64,000 nucleotides of DNA from NCBI RefSeq assembly GCF_040822065.1, contig NZ_CP162005.1, positions 930,001-994,000 on the forward strand, in the 5' to 3' direction. The notes below the pieces were generated by a model, which was not told the origin of the DNA, made no database searches, and was given only the letters and a program-made list of their open reading frames with translations. The first letter of the stretch is position 1. Each line of letters opens with the position of its first letter. Shown piece after piece: positions 42,878 to 51,615 of this stretch. The position numbers and the translations under genes are program-made. The DNA is from Pedobacter sp. WC2423. GTDB lineage: Bacteria; Bacteroidota; Bacteroidia; Sphingobacteriales; Sphingobacteriaceae.

Positions 42878-45664
42878 TTGCATTTATTACATTCACACAA
42901 GAATTTGAAATTTTTACGAACTATCCTCTTACTGAATTCTATCTTTTTACTGGTATTTGCCGGTCACTCTGCTTTTGCCTTTGAAAGTTTTTCTACACGC
43001 CAGATATTGCAACAGCAGGACACCACCAAAAAAGCTATTAATAAAGTTATACCTAATCCGAATACTGCTGCTAAAAGTCCATTGGGGTTACCACAGGATA
43101 CAGCGAAAAAAGATACGGCTAAAGTTAAGGTTGGTGGCGCTGCCGGAGCGAAGGGTGGTGTGGTGAAACAGGGTGATTCTAAAATAGAATATTCAGCAGT
43201 CGATTCCACAAAGTATAGTAAGGACAATAGTATAATCTATTTATATGGAAAGGCCAGGGTTATTTACCAATCCTTCGAGCTTGATGCGGATTATATCACC
43301 TATAATTCTAAAACAAATACGGTTTTTGCGAGCGGAAGAAAGGATTCAAAGGGTAAATATCTGGGTAAACCTATTTTTAAGATGGAAAAACAGGGGTCTT
43401 CTATAGCGGATTCACTTTTTTATAATACTAAGTCCGGAAAGGGAACTGTGTTTAATACTTTCACGGAACAGGAGGGGGGATTCTTCTCTGGTGGACAGAG
43501 CAAGAGGCAACCGGACAATGAAATTCACCTGAAAGGGATGACTTATAGTACTTGTAATTTACCGCATCCTCACTTTGGGATCTTTATTACTAAAGGTATC
43601 GTAACTGATAAACAAATTATTACCGGCCCGGTATATCTGAAAATTGAGGACATACCGCTGCCTTTAGGTTTGCCGTTTGCTTTTTTCCCAAAACCTAATA
43701 AAAGGAACTCCGGAATTATCATGCCCAATGTGGGAGATGATTATACCAGGGGATTCTTTTTCAGGGATGGTGGATATTATCTGAATCTGAATGATTACTG
43801 GGATGCGAAGATCCTGGGTACATTATATACCAGGGGTTCTTATGGGATGTCGGTAACTTCAAATTATGTGAAGCGTTATAAGTATAATGGTAGTATCAAA
43901 GTAGATTATAATAGTAATCGTTATGGTCTGGAAGGTACTCCGGCTTATTCTCCGCGTAAGGATTATAGTATCCAATGGGTGCATTCACAGAATGCCAATG
44001 CGCATCCGGGAACAAACTTTGGAGCGAGTGTCAATATTAAAACGAGTGGTTACAATTTAAATACGGCCGGTGGAACGAGTTATGATTTCAGACAGATTAC
44101 TGAAAATGCATTGTCTTCCAGTGTAAGTTATGGCAGAACATTCGCGGATGGAAAAGTTACTTTTTCGGCAGCGGCAAGGCATAATCAGAATACACAGTCT
44201 AAAACGGTAGACGTTACTTTACCGGATATTGCATTAGGGGTACAGACTTTTCCGCTTTTTAAGCAAAAGGGTGTCGGGGAGCAGAAATGGTACAACAAGA
44301 TTACGGTAGGTTACTCTATGGTAGCTTCTAACTCTATTTCTACTTCTGATAGTTTACTTTTTACCAGAAAGGCGCTGGATAGATTGAAGAATGGATTCAG
44401 CCATACGGTTCCGGTAAGTATCAACTTTACGGCGTTGAAGTATTTCAACTTTTCGGCTGGCGGAACTTATTTAGAGAAATGGCAGTTCCAGTCTGTTCGC
44501 CAAACTGCAATTCGCGGGGCTTTATTAAATGGGGTTGTACAGCCGGATCAGATTGTCAGAGACACGGTTCAGGGTTTTAACCGTTCTGGTGAATATAGTA
44601 TCAATATGGGTTTGTCTACCAAGATCTATAATACTTTACAATTTAAGAAAATGGGTAATTTAAAGGCTTTGCGTTTAGTGATGACTCCGAATGCGAACTT
44701 TAGTTACCGTCCTGATTTTTCTGATCCTTCGAAAGGAAATTACAAGACTTTACTTTACCAGGATGGTACACCTGTGTATGATCCTTTTTATGGAAGGAAT
44801 AAACGTTATTCTATTCATGAGGGTACTTTATATGGCGGGCCGGGAGAGGGAAGAAATGCGAGTATCAGTTTTGGACTGGATAATACTTTAGAGGCGAAAG
44901 TATTGTCTAAAAAAGACACGACGGGTACGGGGATGAGAAAGGTACCGATTATTCAGGGTTTAGGGTTTAATGGGTCTTATAATTTCCTTGCACCAGCGTT
45001 TAAGCTTTCTGAGTTGAGTTTTAGCGGACGTTCACAGTTTACGGATAAATTCGGGATTACTTATGATGGGTCATTTAATCCTTATGCGGTAGCGGATTCA
45101 ACGATCAATGGGGTATATCAAACTAAAAAACTGGTGGACAGGTATACACTTCCAAGGTTAACAAGATTCAGTGTGTCATTTGGATATAGTTTAAATGCGG
45201 AAGCTTTCCGCAAGCGTAATGAGAGTCTGGATAAGACAACCAAAAAAGTGCAGCAAAATGGAATGACACCAGAGCAGGCTGCACAGTTAGCTGAAGTAAG
45301 CAAGGATCCTAATGCATTTGTGGATTTTAAAATTCCATGGAACTTTACGTTTTCTTACCGTTTTGATTATTCCAGACAAGCAACGGGTTTATTGCCGACA
45401 GCAACGAATACGCTAAACTTTAATGGGGATTTTAACGTTACTCCTAAGTGGAAAGTACAGTTTACTTCTGGATATGATTTTAAAAGTGCGGGTTTGTCAC
45501 CTACATCTTTTGCGATATACAGAGATTTACATTGCTGGGATATGAGTATTAACTGGATTCCTATTGGCCCTTACAGAAGTTATAATTTGACAATTAAGGT
45601 CAAAGCTTCGATCTTACAGGATTTAAAGTTGAGCAAACAACAAGCTTATTATACACGTTTTTAA
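42878..45664 (+). CDS. LptD-like LPS assembly outer membrane protein
   Basis: This 928-residue outer-membrane protein is a distant LptD/OstA homologue of the Bacteroidetes type. It has a signal peptide (FLRTILLLNSIFLLVFAG), a Lys/Ala-rich linker, an OstA-like N-terminal domain (IIYLYGKARVIYQSFELDADYITYNS, MKGMTYSTCNLPHPHFGI-type) and a large beta barrel ending in an aromatic residue (QQAYYTRF). The domain PLPLGLPFAFFPKPNKRNSG marks LptD proteins. It inserts lipopolysaccharide into the outer leaflet. The start is a TTG at 42878, but the in-frame TTG at 42905, giving MKFLRTIL, is a more normal signal-peptide start. Confidence 0.88.
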   Translation: MHLLHSHKNLKFLRTILLLNSIFLLVFAGHSAFAFESFSTRQILQQQDTTKKAINKVIPNPNTAAKSPLGLPQDTAKKDTAKVKVGGAAGAKGGVVKQGDSKIEYSAVDSTKYSKDNSIIYLYGKARVIYQSFELDADYITYNSKTNTVFASGRKDSKGKYLGKPIFKMEKQGSSIADSLFYNTKSGKGTVFNTFTEQEGGFFSGGQSKRQPDNEIHLKGMTYSTCNLPHPHFGIFITKGIVTDKQIITGPVYLKIEDIPLPLGLPFAFFPKPNKRNSGIIMPNVGDDYTRGFFFRDGGYYLNLNDYWDAKILGTLYTRGSYGMSVTSNYVKRYKYNGSIKVDYNSNRYGLEGTPAYSPRKDYSIQWVHSQNANAHPGTNFGASVNIKTSGYNLNTAGGTSYDFRQITENALSSSVSYGRTFADGKVTFSAAARHNQNTQSKTVDVTLPDIALGVQTFPLFKQKGVGEQKWYNKITVGYSMVASNSISTSDSLLFTRKALDRLKNGFSHTVPVSINFTALKYFNFSAGGTYLEKWQFQSVRQTAIRGALLNGVVQPDQIVRDTVQGFNRSGEYSINMGLSTKIYNTLQFKKMGNLKALRLVMTPNANFSYRPDFSDPSKGNYKTLLYQDGTPVYDPFYGRNKRYSIHEGTLYGGPGEGRNASISFGLDNTLEAKVLSKKDTTGTGMRKVPIIQGLGFNGSYNFLAPAFKLSELSFSGRSQFTDKFGITYDGSFNPYAVADSTINGVYQTKKLVDRYTLPRLTRFSVSFGYSLNAEAFRKRNESLDKTTKKVQQNGMTPEQAAQLAEVSKDPNAFVDFKIPWNFTFSYRFDYSRQATGLLPTATNTLNFNGDFNVTPKWKVQFTSGYDFKSAGLSPTSFAIYRDLHCWDMSINWIPIGPYRSYNLTIKVKASILQDLKLSKQQAYYTRF

Positions 45665-45673
45665 CGAATTTTT

Positions 45674-46921
45674 ATGTTAGCTGAGATTATTACGATTGGC
45701 GATGAAATATTAATCGGCCAGATTGTGGATACAAATTCTGCATGGATGGCCAAACAACTGAATGCTGCGGGCATTAAAGTAAAACAAATAACCTCGGTAT
45801 CTGATGATGCTGATCACATTATAGCAGCACTGGCACAGGCGGAGCAAAGAGCGAAGATTATTTTAATTACTGGTGGACTAGGCCCGACAAAGGATGATAT
45901 TACCAAATATACACTGGCAAAGTATTTTAATATGGGTATGCGCCGCGATGCTGGTGTACTGGCACAGGTGGAAGAGATTTTCAGACGTTTTAACCGCCCG
46001 ATGATTGAGTCAAATATCAGGCAGGCTGATGTGCCGGATGGTTGTACGGTGATCCCAAATAAAAACGGAACAGCGCCTTGTATGTGGTTTGAGCGTGAAG
46101 GGACAATCTTCGTTTCTATGCCTGGAGTACCTTTCGAAATGATGTATTTAATGGACGAAGAAATCCTGCCAAGATTAAAGCAGGCTTTTGAACTGCCTTT
46201 TATTTATCACAAAACTATACTTACTGCAAATTTAGGGGAGTCTTTCCTGGCACAGCAGATTGAGGAAATTGAAGATAGTTTGCCTCCTGCTATTAAGCTT
46301 GCTTATTTACCGAAACTTGGACAGGTAAGGTTGAGGTTAAGTACTTCTGGTACTGATGAAGCTCAATTGAAGGAAGAGGTAGAGGTTTATGCGCAGCGGA
46401 TTATTGAAAAGATCAAGCCTTATATTGTTGCTGAGGATGATATTGCGATTGAGAAGGCTATTCTCGATATGATGGACAAAAAGGGGCTTACCCTTTCTAC
46501 GGCGGAGAGTTGTACGGGTGGATATATTGCGCAGTTAATTACGCAGCATCCGGGTTGTTCGTCGGTTTATACGGGCGGCGCAGTTGTTTATTCTTATGAA
46601 TTAAAGCAATCTGTTTTAGGAGTAAAAGCGGATACACTGGCAAAATATGGTGCGGTTAGTGAACAAACTGTAAAAGAAATGGCTGCTGGTGCGATCACTC
46701 ATTTTAATACTGACTATAGTGTAGCGGTAAGTGGTATTGCCGGGCCTGATGGCGGAACTGTAGATAAACCAGTTGGAACTGTCTGGATAGCAGTGGCAAA
46801 CAAGAATGGGGTAGTGGCAAAGTTATTTACTTTTGGAAGTAAAAGAGCACAGAATATTGAGCGGTCGGCGATCGCTGCTTTAACAATGATTTTGAATCTG
46901 CTGAAAGAAGATAACAATTAA
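45674..46921 (+). CDS. cinA: CinA family protein (NMN deamidase/ADP-ribose pyrophosphatase type)
   Basis: The 415-residue protein joins an N-terminal MoCF-type domain (EIITIGDEILIGQIVDTNSAWMA, ITGGLGPTKDDITKYTLA, VSMPGVPFEMMYLM) and a C-terminal PncC amidase domain (LTLSTAESCTGGYIAQLIT with the catalytic Ser and Thr region, then VSGIAGPDGGTVDKPVGTVWIAV). CinA recycles pyridine nucleotides by cleaving ADP-ribose and deamidating NMN. The gene lies 9 bp after the lptD-like gene. Confidence 0.95.
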   Translation: MLAEIITIGDEILIGQIVDTNSAWMAKQLNAAGIKVKQITSVSDDADHIIAALAQAEQRAKIILITGGLGPTKDDITKYTLAKYFNMGMRRDAGVLAQVEEIFRRFNRPMIESNIRQADVPDGCTVIPNKNGTAPCMWFEREGTIFVSMPGVPFEMMYLMDEEILPRLKQAFELPFIYHKTILTANLGESFLAQQIEEIEDSLPPAIKLAYLPKLGQVRLRLSTSGTDEAQLKEEVEVYAQRIIEKIKPYIVAEDDIAIEKAILDMMDKKGLTLSTAESCTGGYIAQLITQHPGCSSVYTGGAVVYSYELKQSVLGVKADTLAKYGAVSEQTVKEMAAGAITHFNTDYSVAVSGIAGPDGGTVDKPVGTVWIAVANKNGVVAKLFTFGSKRAQNIERSAIAALTMILNLLKEDNN

Positions 46922-46935
46922 CTGCAAAAAAGCCT

Positions 46936-46943
46936 TACTTTTG
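46936..46943 (+). promoter_or_regulatory. -7 promoter box of the E2 gene
   Basis: TACTTTTG matches the Bacteroidetes TAnnTTTG box, 37 bp before the start codon. No TTTG box is clear at the standard distance. Confidence 0.45.
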
Positions 46944-46979
46944 CATCCGATAGGAAATACCAAATTTACTGTAAACTAA

Positions 46980-48359
46980 ATGGCACAATACGAATTATTA
47001 TTACCTAAAATGGGAGAAAGTGTTGCAGAAGCAACCGTCATCAAGTGGTTAAAGCAACCTGGTGATATGATCAGTTTGGATGATACCCTGTTAGAAATCG
47101 CAACAGATAAAGTGGACTCAGAGGTTCCGTCACCAGTGGCTGGAAAATTGGTCCAACAATTATATAAAGAAGATGATGTTGTTCAGGTTGGTGCTGTAAT
47201 TGCAATAATCGAGACAGATGCTGCTGAAAGTAAAGCTGCTGAAAAGGTGGAGCAACCTGTTGTAGCTGAACAGGCTGCTGCGGCTGAGCCAGCGGTTAGT
47301 ATTCCGGGAACTGAACAGTTGAATGATACGCCGGTAAATTCTGCGCAGCACAGCAGTGAGCCGGATCGCTTTTATTCTCCTTTAGTAAAGAGCATAGCTG
47401 CTCAGGAGCAGATTAGTGTAACTGAGCTTGATGATATTGCTGGTAGCGGTGCTGATGGCCGTTTAACTAAGGATGATCTGTTAAATTATATCCAGAATGG
47501 ACGTAAAAGTACGGGAGCTGTATTAGCTAACCGTGCTGAACAAAGCCAGCCTGTTGCTGTTAAAGAAGAGCCAGTTAATACTACTGCTGCACCGGCGCCT
47601 GTTGCGGCTGCAAAGTCTGCTAGTGCGCAGCCGGTAGTGAGTTTAAGTGGGGCTGATGAAATCATTGAAATGGATCGAATGGGTAAAATCATTGCGGATC
47701 ACATGGTGATGAGTAAGCAGACTTCTGCTCACGTAACGTCATTTGTAGAGGCTGATGTGACAAACATGGTTTTGTGGAGAGATAAAGTAAAGAAAAATTT
47801 CGAGAAGAGAGAGAACGAAAAGATCACTTTTACGCCTATCTTTATTGAAGCTGTGACTAAAGCAATCAAAGATTTTCCAATGATCAATGTTTCTGTGAAC
47901 GGAACGAAAATCATCAAGAAAAAAGATATTAATATTGGTATGGCTGCTGCTTTGCCTAGTGGTAACCTGATTGTCCCTGTAATTAAAAATGCGGATCAGC
48001 TGAATCTTGTCGGATTAACTAAATCTGTCAATGATCTGGCAAACCGTGCAAGGGGTTCTAAATTGAAACCTGATGAGACGCAGGGTGGTACTTTTACTTT
48101 GACTAACGTAGGTTCATTCGGAAACGTAATGGGAACACCTATTATCAATCAGCCACAGGTAGCTATTCTTGCTGTAGGCGCTATTAAAAAGAAACCAGCT
48201 GTTTTAGAGACTGAATACGGGGATGTAATTGCAATCCGCCATATCATGTTCCTTTCGTTGTCTTATGACCACAGGGTGGTTAATGGTGCGCTTGGTGGTA
48301 CTTTTGTACGCCGAGTGGCAGATTACCTGGAGAACTGGGATATCAACAGAGAAATTTAA
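46980..48359 (+). CDS. Dihydrolipoamide acyltransferase (E2 of a 2-oxoacid dehydrogenase)
   Basis: This is the lipoyl-bearing core of a 2-oxoacid dehydrogenase complex. The 459 residues hold a lipoyl domain with Lys44 in EIATDKVDSEVPSP, an Ala/Pro-rich linker (about 80-125), an E3/E1-binding domain (FYSPLVKSIAAQEQISVTELDDIAGSGADGRLTKDDLL), a second linker and the catalytic acyltransferase domain (about 230-459). The catalytic segment reads SLSYDHRVVNG, with His431, where the usual motif is DHRxxDG; the Asp is replaced by Asn435. The E1 and E3 genes are not adjacent, so whether it serves branched-chain acids, pyruvate or 2-oxoglutarate cannot be decided; branched-chain is my first guess. Confidence 0.92.
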   Translation: MAQYELLLPKMGESVAEATVIKWLKQPGDMISLDDTLLEIATDKVDSEVPSPVAGKLVQQLYKEDDVVQVGAVIAIIETDAAESKAAEKVEQPVVAEQAAAAEPAVSIPGTEQLNDTPVNSAQHSSEPDRFYSPLVKSIAAQEQISVTELDDIAGSGADGRLTKDDLLNYIQNGRKSTGAVLANRAEQSQPVAVKEEPVNTTAAPAPVAAAKSASAQPVVSLSGADEIIEMDRMGKIIADHMVMSKQTSAHVTSFVEADVTNMVLWRDKVKKNFEKRENEKITFTPIFIEAVTKAIKDFPMINVSVNGTKIIKKKDINIGMAAALPSGNLIVPVIKNADQLNLVGLTKSVNDLANRARGSKLKPDETQGGTFTLTNVGSFGNVMGTPIINQPQVAILAVGAIKKKPAVLETEYGDVIAIRHIMFLSLSYDHRVVNGALGGTFVRRVADYLENWDINREI

Positions 48360-48385
48360 TTCCTGAACAGGGATATAATTATAGC

Positions 48386-48417
48386 AAAGGGGTATCTGGT
48401 GAACTGGATACCCCTTT
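48386..48417. terminator. Terminator between the convergent E2 and HD genes
   Basis: An 11-bp stem AAAGGGGTATC pairs with GATACCCCTTT around a 10-nt loop, with T after it and A before it. Confidence 0.8.
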
Positions 48418-48458
48418 TGTTTATATTTAATATCAGATTTCACTCAACCCACTTGATA

Positions 48459-49361
48459 TCAGACCTGACTTAACCTGGAATACACTCCGCTAATGTAAAG
48501 CTCCGGATCTACTATGCGGTTTTTTAAGCTGAAACCGGGTGTGTATGCTTCAAAATCTTTGAATTTTTTAATTTCTTCAATACGTTGCTTTCCGGCAACA
48601 GTATTTTCAATTTGCTTCAGCAGCTGTGCATCATCTGTTTCAAAGTCCGTTGGCGTGATTACGTTTTCATTGAGTAAATGCTTAATTATTTCTGTTAATT
48701 TCTCATTGGCGTAAAGGTGTTCTTTTTTGGCGAAATAGTCCTTGTTCAGGATTTCAAATTTGCTTTTAAACCATTGTGCCTGCGCTATGGAGCTGACCAT
48801 GATTCTTCCTTCGTGAATGGAGATTGCTGAAATAAAGTTTTTAACTTCTTCTTTAGTAATAAAGCCGGCATAAAACAGATCTCTCAAAGCATAATCAATC
48901 CGGTCTGCACAAAGATTGGGCAGGGGTTGCTCCAGTATATTAAAGTTTTGAGCTGTCAAGTGTGAAAGTCTGTATCCGTGTTTGCTTAATATCTCCGGAA
49001 TCTCAGAGTTATTCAAAATTCTCTGAAAGATTTCTTCGTGGTAATCTTCCCCGGCATGTTCAAATACATAGTCAATAACGTGAGAAAATGCGGTATGTGA
49101 AATATCATGAAGTAGCCCTGCTGCTTGTTCTGTTTCAGTTCCTCCGAGTAGTTTAATCAGTAACATAACTCCGATAGAGTGTTCATGCCTGGTCAAGGTT
49201 AGTTTTGGGTTAACCAAAAATATTCCACCGCCCTGGTGTATTCCTTTAAGCCTTTGGAAAGGCCTGGAATTAATTAATTCATGAATAAGGGGAGAAACGC
49301 TGAATTTGCCGTATAAATTGTCTGTTATTATATTCATTAAAATATCTGCTGTTATCTTCAA
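48459..49361 (-). CDS. HD-domain phosphohydrolase
   Basis: This 300-residue HD-superfamily protein has the metal-binding pattern His59 (LTLTRHEHSIGV), His85-Asp86 (GLLHDISHTAFSHVIDYVFE), and a later Asp in LCADRIDYALRDLFYAG, as in dGTPase-like YdhJ/SAMHD1-type HD proteins. That points to a nucleotide or phosphate-ester substrate, not further defined. An alternative start at Met9 (MNIITDNLYG) is equally likely, since the Bacteroidetes family often begins there. It is convergent with the E2 gene. Confidence 0.88.
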   Translation of the reverse strand: MKITADILMNIITDNLYGKFSVSPLIHELINSRPFQRLKGIHQGGGIFLVNPKLTLTRHEHSIGVMLLIKLLGGTETEQAAGLLHDISHTAFSHVIDYVFEHAGEDYHEEIFQRILNNSEIPEILSKHGYRLSHLTAQNFNILEQPLPNLCADRIDYALRDLFYAGFITKEEVKNFISAISIHEGRIMVSSIAQAQWFKSKFEILNKDYFAKKEHLYANEKLTEIIKHLLNENVITPTDFETDDAQLLKQIENTVAGKQRIEEIKKFKDFEAYTPGFSLKNRIVDPELYISGVYSRLSQV

Positions 49362-49401
49362 AATATCTGCTTGTAATTTACGTAAATGTGGGTATAGTCA
49401 A

Positions 49402-49409
49402 TATATTTG
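49402..49409 (+). promoter_or_regulatory. -7 promoter box of ppnP
   Basis: TATATTTG matches TAnnTTTG, 24 bp before the ATG at 49434. A proper -33 box is not seen. Confidence 0.4.
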
Positions 49410-49433
49410 AATAACCTAAACCCCCATAAAACT

Positions 49434-49745
49434 ATGAGTAATCCGATTAATAACGCTATTGTAAATGAAACAGTGGCCCACAATGTTTATTTTGAAGGCA
49501 AAGTTCAAAGTCTTGGACTGGAAACTGAGAAAGGTAAAGCTACACTGGGAGTGATGAAGAAAGGAACTTATGTTTTTTCAACTTCTTCGCCAGAAAAGAT
49601 GATCGTGATCTCAGGTAGTATGAAAGTGAAGTTAGCTGATGAATATCAGGTTTACAATGCGCAGGAGGAATTTGATGTTGTTGCGGGCTCTTCATTTGAG
49701 GTTAGCTGTGACCAGGATGTGGCTTATTTGTGTTATTACGGATAA
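49434..49745 (+). CDS. ppnP: Pyrimidine/purine nucleoside phosphorylase PpnP
   Basis: PpnP splits nucleosides with phosphate. The 103-residue cupin-like protein (about 95 residues is normal) has NVYFEGKVQSLGLETEKGKATLGVMKKGTYVFSTSSPEKMIVISG and FDVVAGSSFEVSCDQDVAYLCYYG, the known DUF1255 pattern. I use the ATG at 49434 rather than one 27 bp upstream because the family starts there. It stands alone. Confidence 0.93.
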   Translation: MSNPINNAIVNETVAHNVYFEGKVQSLGLETEKGKATLGVMKKGTYVFSTSSPEKMIVISGSMKVKLADEYQVYNAQEEFDVVAGSSFEVSCDQDVAYLCYYG

Positions 49746-49885
49746 TCTTTAGTTGTAATAGCTAACGGCTATGTTTGCTTAGGATGAACAATGCATTAAG
49801 TTTTGCTTAACGTGTGAAAATTTAACTTAAATCACTGATCTTTAGTTTATCTATTCATTAATAAATAACCATTAAAAAAAGATCT

Positions 49886-50287
49886 ATGAAAAACTTTAAA
49901 ATTTTATTCGCACTGCTAACCTTTGGTTTGCTGTTTTCGTCTTTCACGAAAGACAGCAATTCTTCATTAGCTTTAGTAAACACGCTGCAAGCAACAACGG
50001 TTAGTATTGCAGGCCAAACGACTCAACAAGCAGCAGCCGCAGTTCCGCAAAAAGCTTATACGGTTGCTGATTATGTAGCTAAAAATGGAAAGGCACCTCA
50101 GGGATATGTTGGAGGAACAGTATTCCAGAACCGTGAAGGTTTATTGCCACAAGGGGTAGCTTACAAAGAGTATGATGTAAACCCAAAAGTGAGCGGACAG
50201 AACAGAGGAGCAGAGCGTATCGTTCTTGGTAACGATGGCAGCCGGTATTATACAGGAGATCACTATGCTTCATTTACCTCGTTTTAA
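49886..50287 (+). CDS. Secreted guanyl-specific ribonuclease of the barnase/RNase Sa type
   Basis: This is a 133-residue exported RNase. A signal peptide (KNFKILFALLTFGLLFSSF) is followed by an Ala/Gln-rich linker and the compact RNase domain. The domain shows VADYVAKNGKAP, GGTVFQNREGLLP, then the catalytic Glu95 (AYKEYDVNP), Arg111 (GAERIVLG) and His126 (YYTGDHYASF). The spacings are those of RNase Sa and barnase, so it looks active. It would cut RNA after guanosine outside the cytosol. No barstar-like inhibitor gene is seen in the window, which is possible if the enzyme is only active after export. A terminator follows at once. Confidence 0.9.
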   Translation: MKNFKILFALLTFGLLFSSFTKDSNSSLALVNTLQATTVSIAGQTTQQAAAAVPQKAYTVADYVAKNGKAPQGYVGGTVFQNREGLLPQGVAYKEYDVNPKVSGQNRGAERIVLGNDGSRYYTGDHYASFTSF

Positions 50288-50304
50288 TAAGTGAAAACAT
50301 AAAC

Positions 50305-50341
50305 AAAAAAGCCTTTCAGAATTTAACTGAAAGGCTTTTTT
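50305..50341. terminator. Strong bidirectional terminator
   Basis: A 15-bp stem AAAAAAGCCTTTCAG pairs with CTGAAAGGCTTTTTT around a 7-nt loop. It serves the RNase gene and the convergent methionine operon. Confidence 0.92.
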
Positions 50342-50373
50342 GTTGGTTAACTCCTGAGCGTTTCTGTATGGAT

Positions 50374-51615
50374 TTAGTGAACAAGAGCTTCTTCTCCGGC
50401 AATCACCTCGATCTGCTTATCTGTGTAGGTAAACCTTCCGGTATGTGCTATGAAAACATCTTTCTGTACGAGCAAATCTTTATTCGCTAACAGAGATTTC
50501 AAGCTTACACTACCAATCACATATTTAAAGTCATTTCTTGAAAACCGTTCTACAATGTTTTCAATCTTCAGCTTTTCAACGGTATATTCATGGGTATATC
50601 TCAGGTAAACTTCGATATTTACATTATCGGTATGAATCAGTCCATTTTGCTGATGAAACTTTTTGTACTCATATCTGTAGCCATATCTTAATGCTGCAAT
50701 ATCAGATAAAACTGCTGCACCTGTTGGATGTCCGCCAGCACCTTTTCCAAAAAAGAATTGCTTGTCTGCAAAAGCAGCTTGTACTGTAACTCCGTTGTAT
50801 TCATTTTCTACGTTATATAAGAAATCATCAGATTTCACAAACTTAGGCAATACATAAGTTACGACTTGTTTGGTGCTGATTTTACGAGCGGTAGGTACGA
50901 GTTTAATTTTGTAATTCTTTTCTCTTGCGTACTGGATATCCTGCTCTGATAAATTCTGGATACCAACATTCAGAATTTTATCGGGATCAATAAATAAACC
51001 GTAAGCATGGGCAGTTGCAATAGCCAGTTTAAACTTCGGATCATAGCCGCCAACATCCATAATCGGATCAGTCTCTGCAAAACCAAGCTCCTGTGCTTGT
51101 TTCAAAGCGACATCATATGGCATGTTTTCGTTGAATATTTTAGATAAAATATAGTTCGATGAACCATTAAAAATCCCGCTTATTCCATGCAGTAATTCAT
51201 TGTCATAATACTCTTCCAGGTTTCTGATGATTGGAATACTACCACATACTGCACCTTCATAAAGTAAAGAGGCACCATATTTAGCTTGTAATTCTACGAG
51301 TTCTGCTAAATGGTTGGCAATCATTTTTTTATTGGCAGAGACTACATGTTTTCCACTGGTCAGTGCTTTTTTTGCAATGGCAAACGCAGCGTCTGCATCA
51401 TCTATTAGTTCTACAATCGTATTAATTTCCGGATTATTTAAAATCTCATCATGATCAGTAGTAAATAGTCCGGCATCCAGACTACGTTTCTTATCCGGAT
51501 TTTTGATGGCTATTTTAATAATTTCCAAGTTTAAATCCTGGCCACGGATGATGTCATGGAGTCCCTGTCCGACAACTCCAAAACCGAATATTCCAATTTT
51601 AAGTCTCTTACTCAT
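50374..51615 (-). CDS. hom: Homoserine dehydrogenase
   Basis: This enzyme reduces aspartate semialdehyde to homoserine. The 413-residue protein starts with the NAD(P) site LKIGIFGFGVVGQGLHDII, has VSANKKMIANHLAEL, LLYEGAVCGSIPIIRNLEEYY, GIFNGSSNYILSKIF and the substrate region FAETDPIMDVGGYDPKFKLAI. The last ~80 residues could be a diverged ACT-like domain, but I do not see a clean motif. It abuts the metX stop with no gap, and so is the third gene of the metY-metX-hom operon under the SAM-I riboswitch. Confidence 0.95.
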   Translation of the reverse strand: MSKRLKIGIFGFGVVGQGLHDIIRGQDLNLEIIKIAIKNPDKKRSLDAGLFTTDHDEILNNPEINTIVELIDDADAAFAIAKKALTSGKHVVSANKKMIANHLAELVELQAKYGASLLYEGAVCGSIPIIRNLEEYYDNELLHGISGIFNGSSNYILSKIFNENMPYDVALKQAQELGFAETDPIMDVGGYDPKFKLAIATAHAYGLFIDPDKILNVGIQNLSEQDIQYAREKNYKIKLVPTARKISTKQVVTYVLPKFVKSDDFLYNVENEYNGVTVQAAFADKQFFFGKGAGGHPTGAAVLSDIAALRYGYRYEYKKFHQQNGLIHTDNVNIEVYLRYTHEYTVEKLKIENIVERFSRNDFKYVIGSVSLKSLLANKDLLVQKDVFIAHTGRFTYTDKQIEVIAGEEALVH

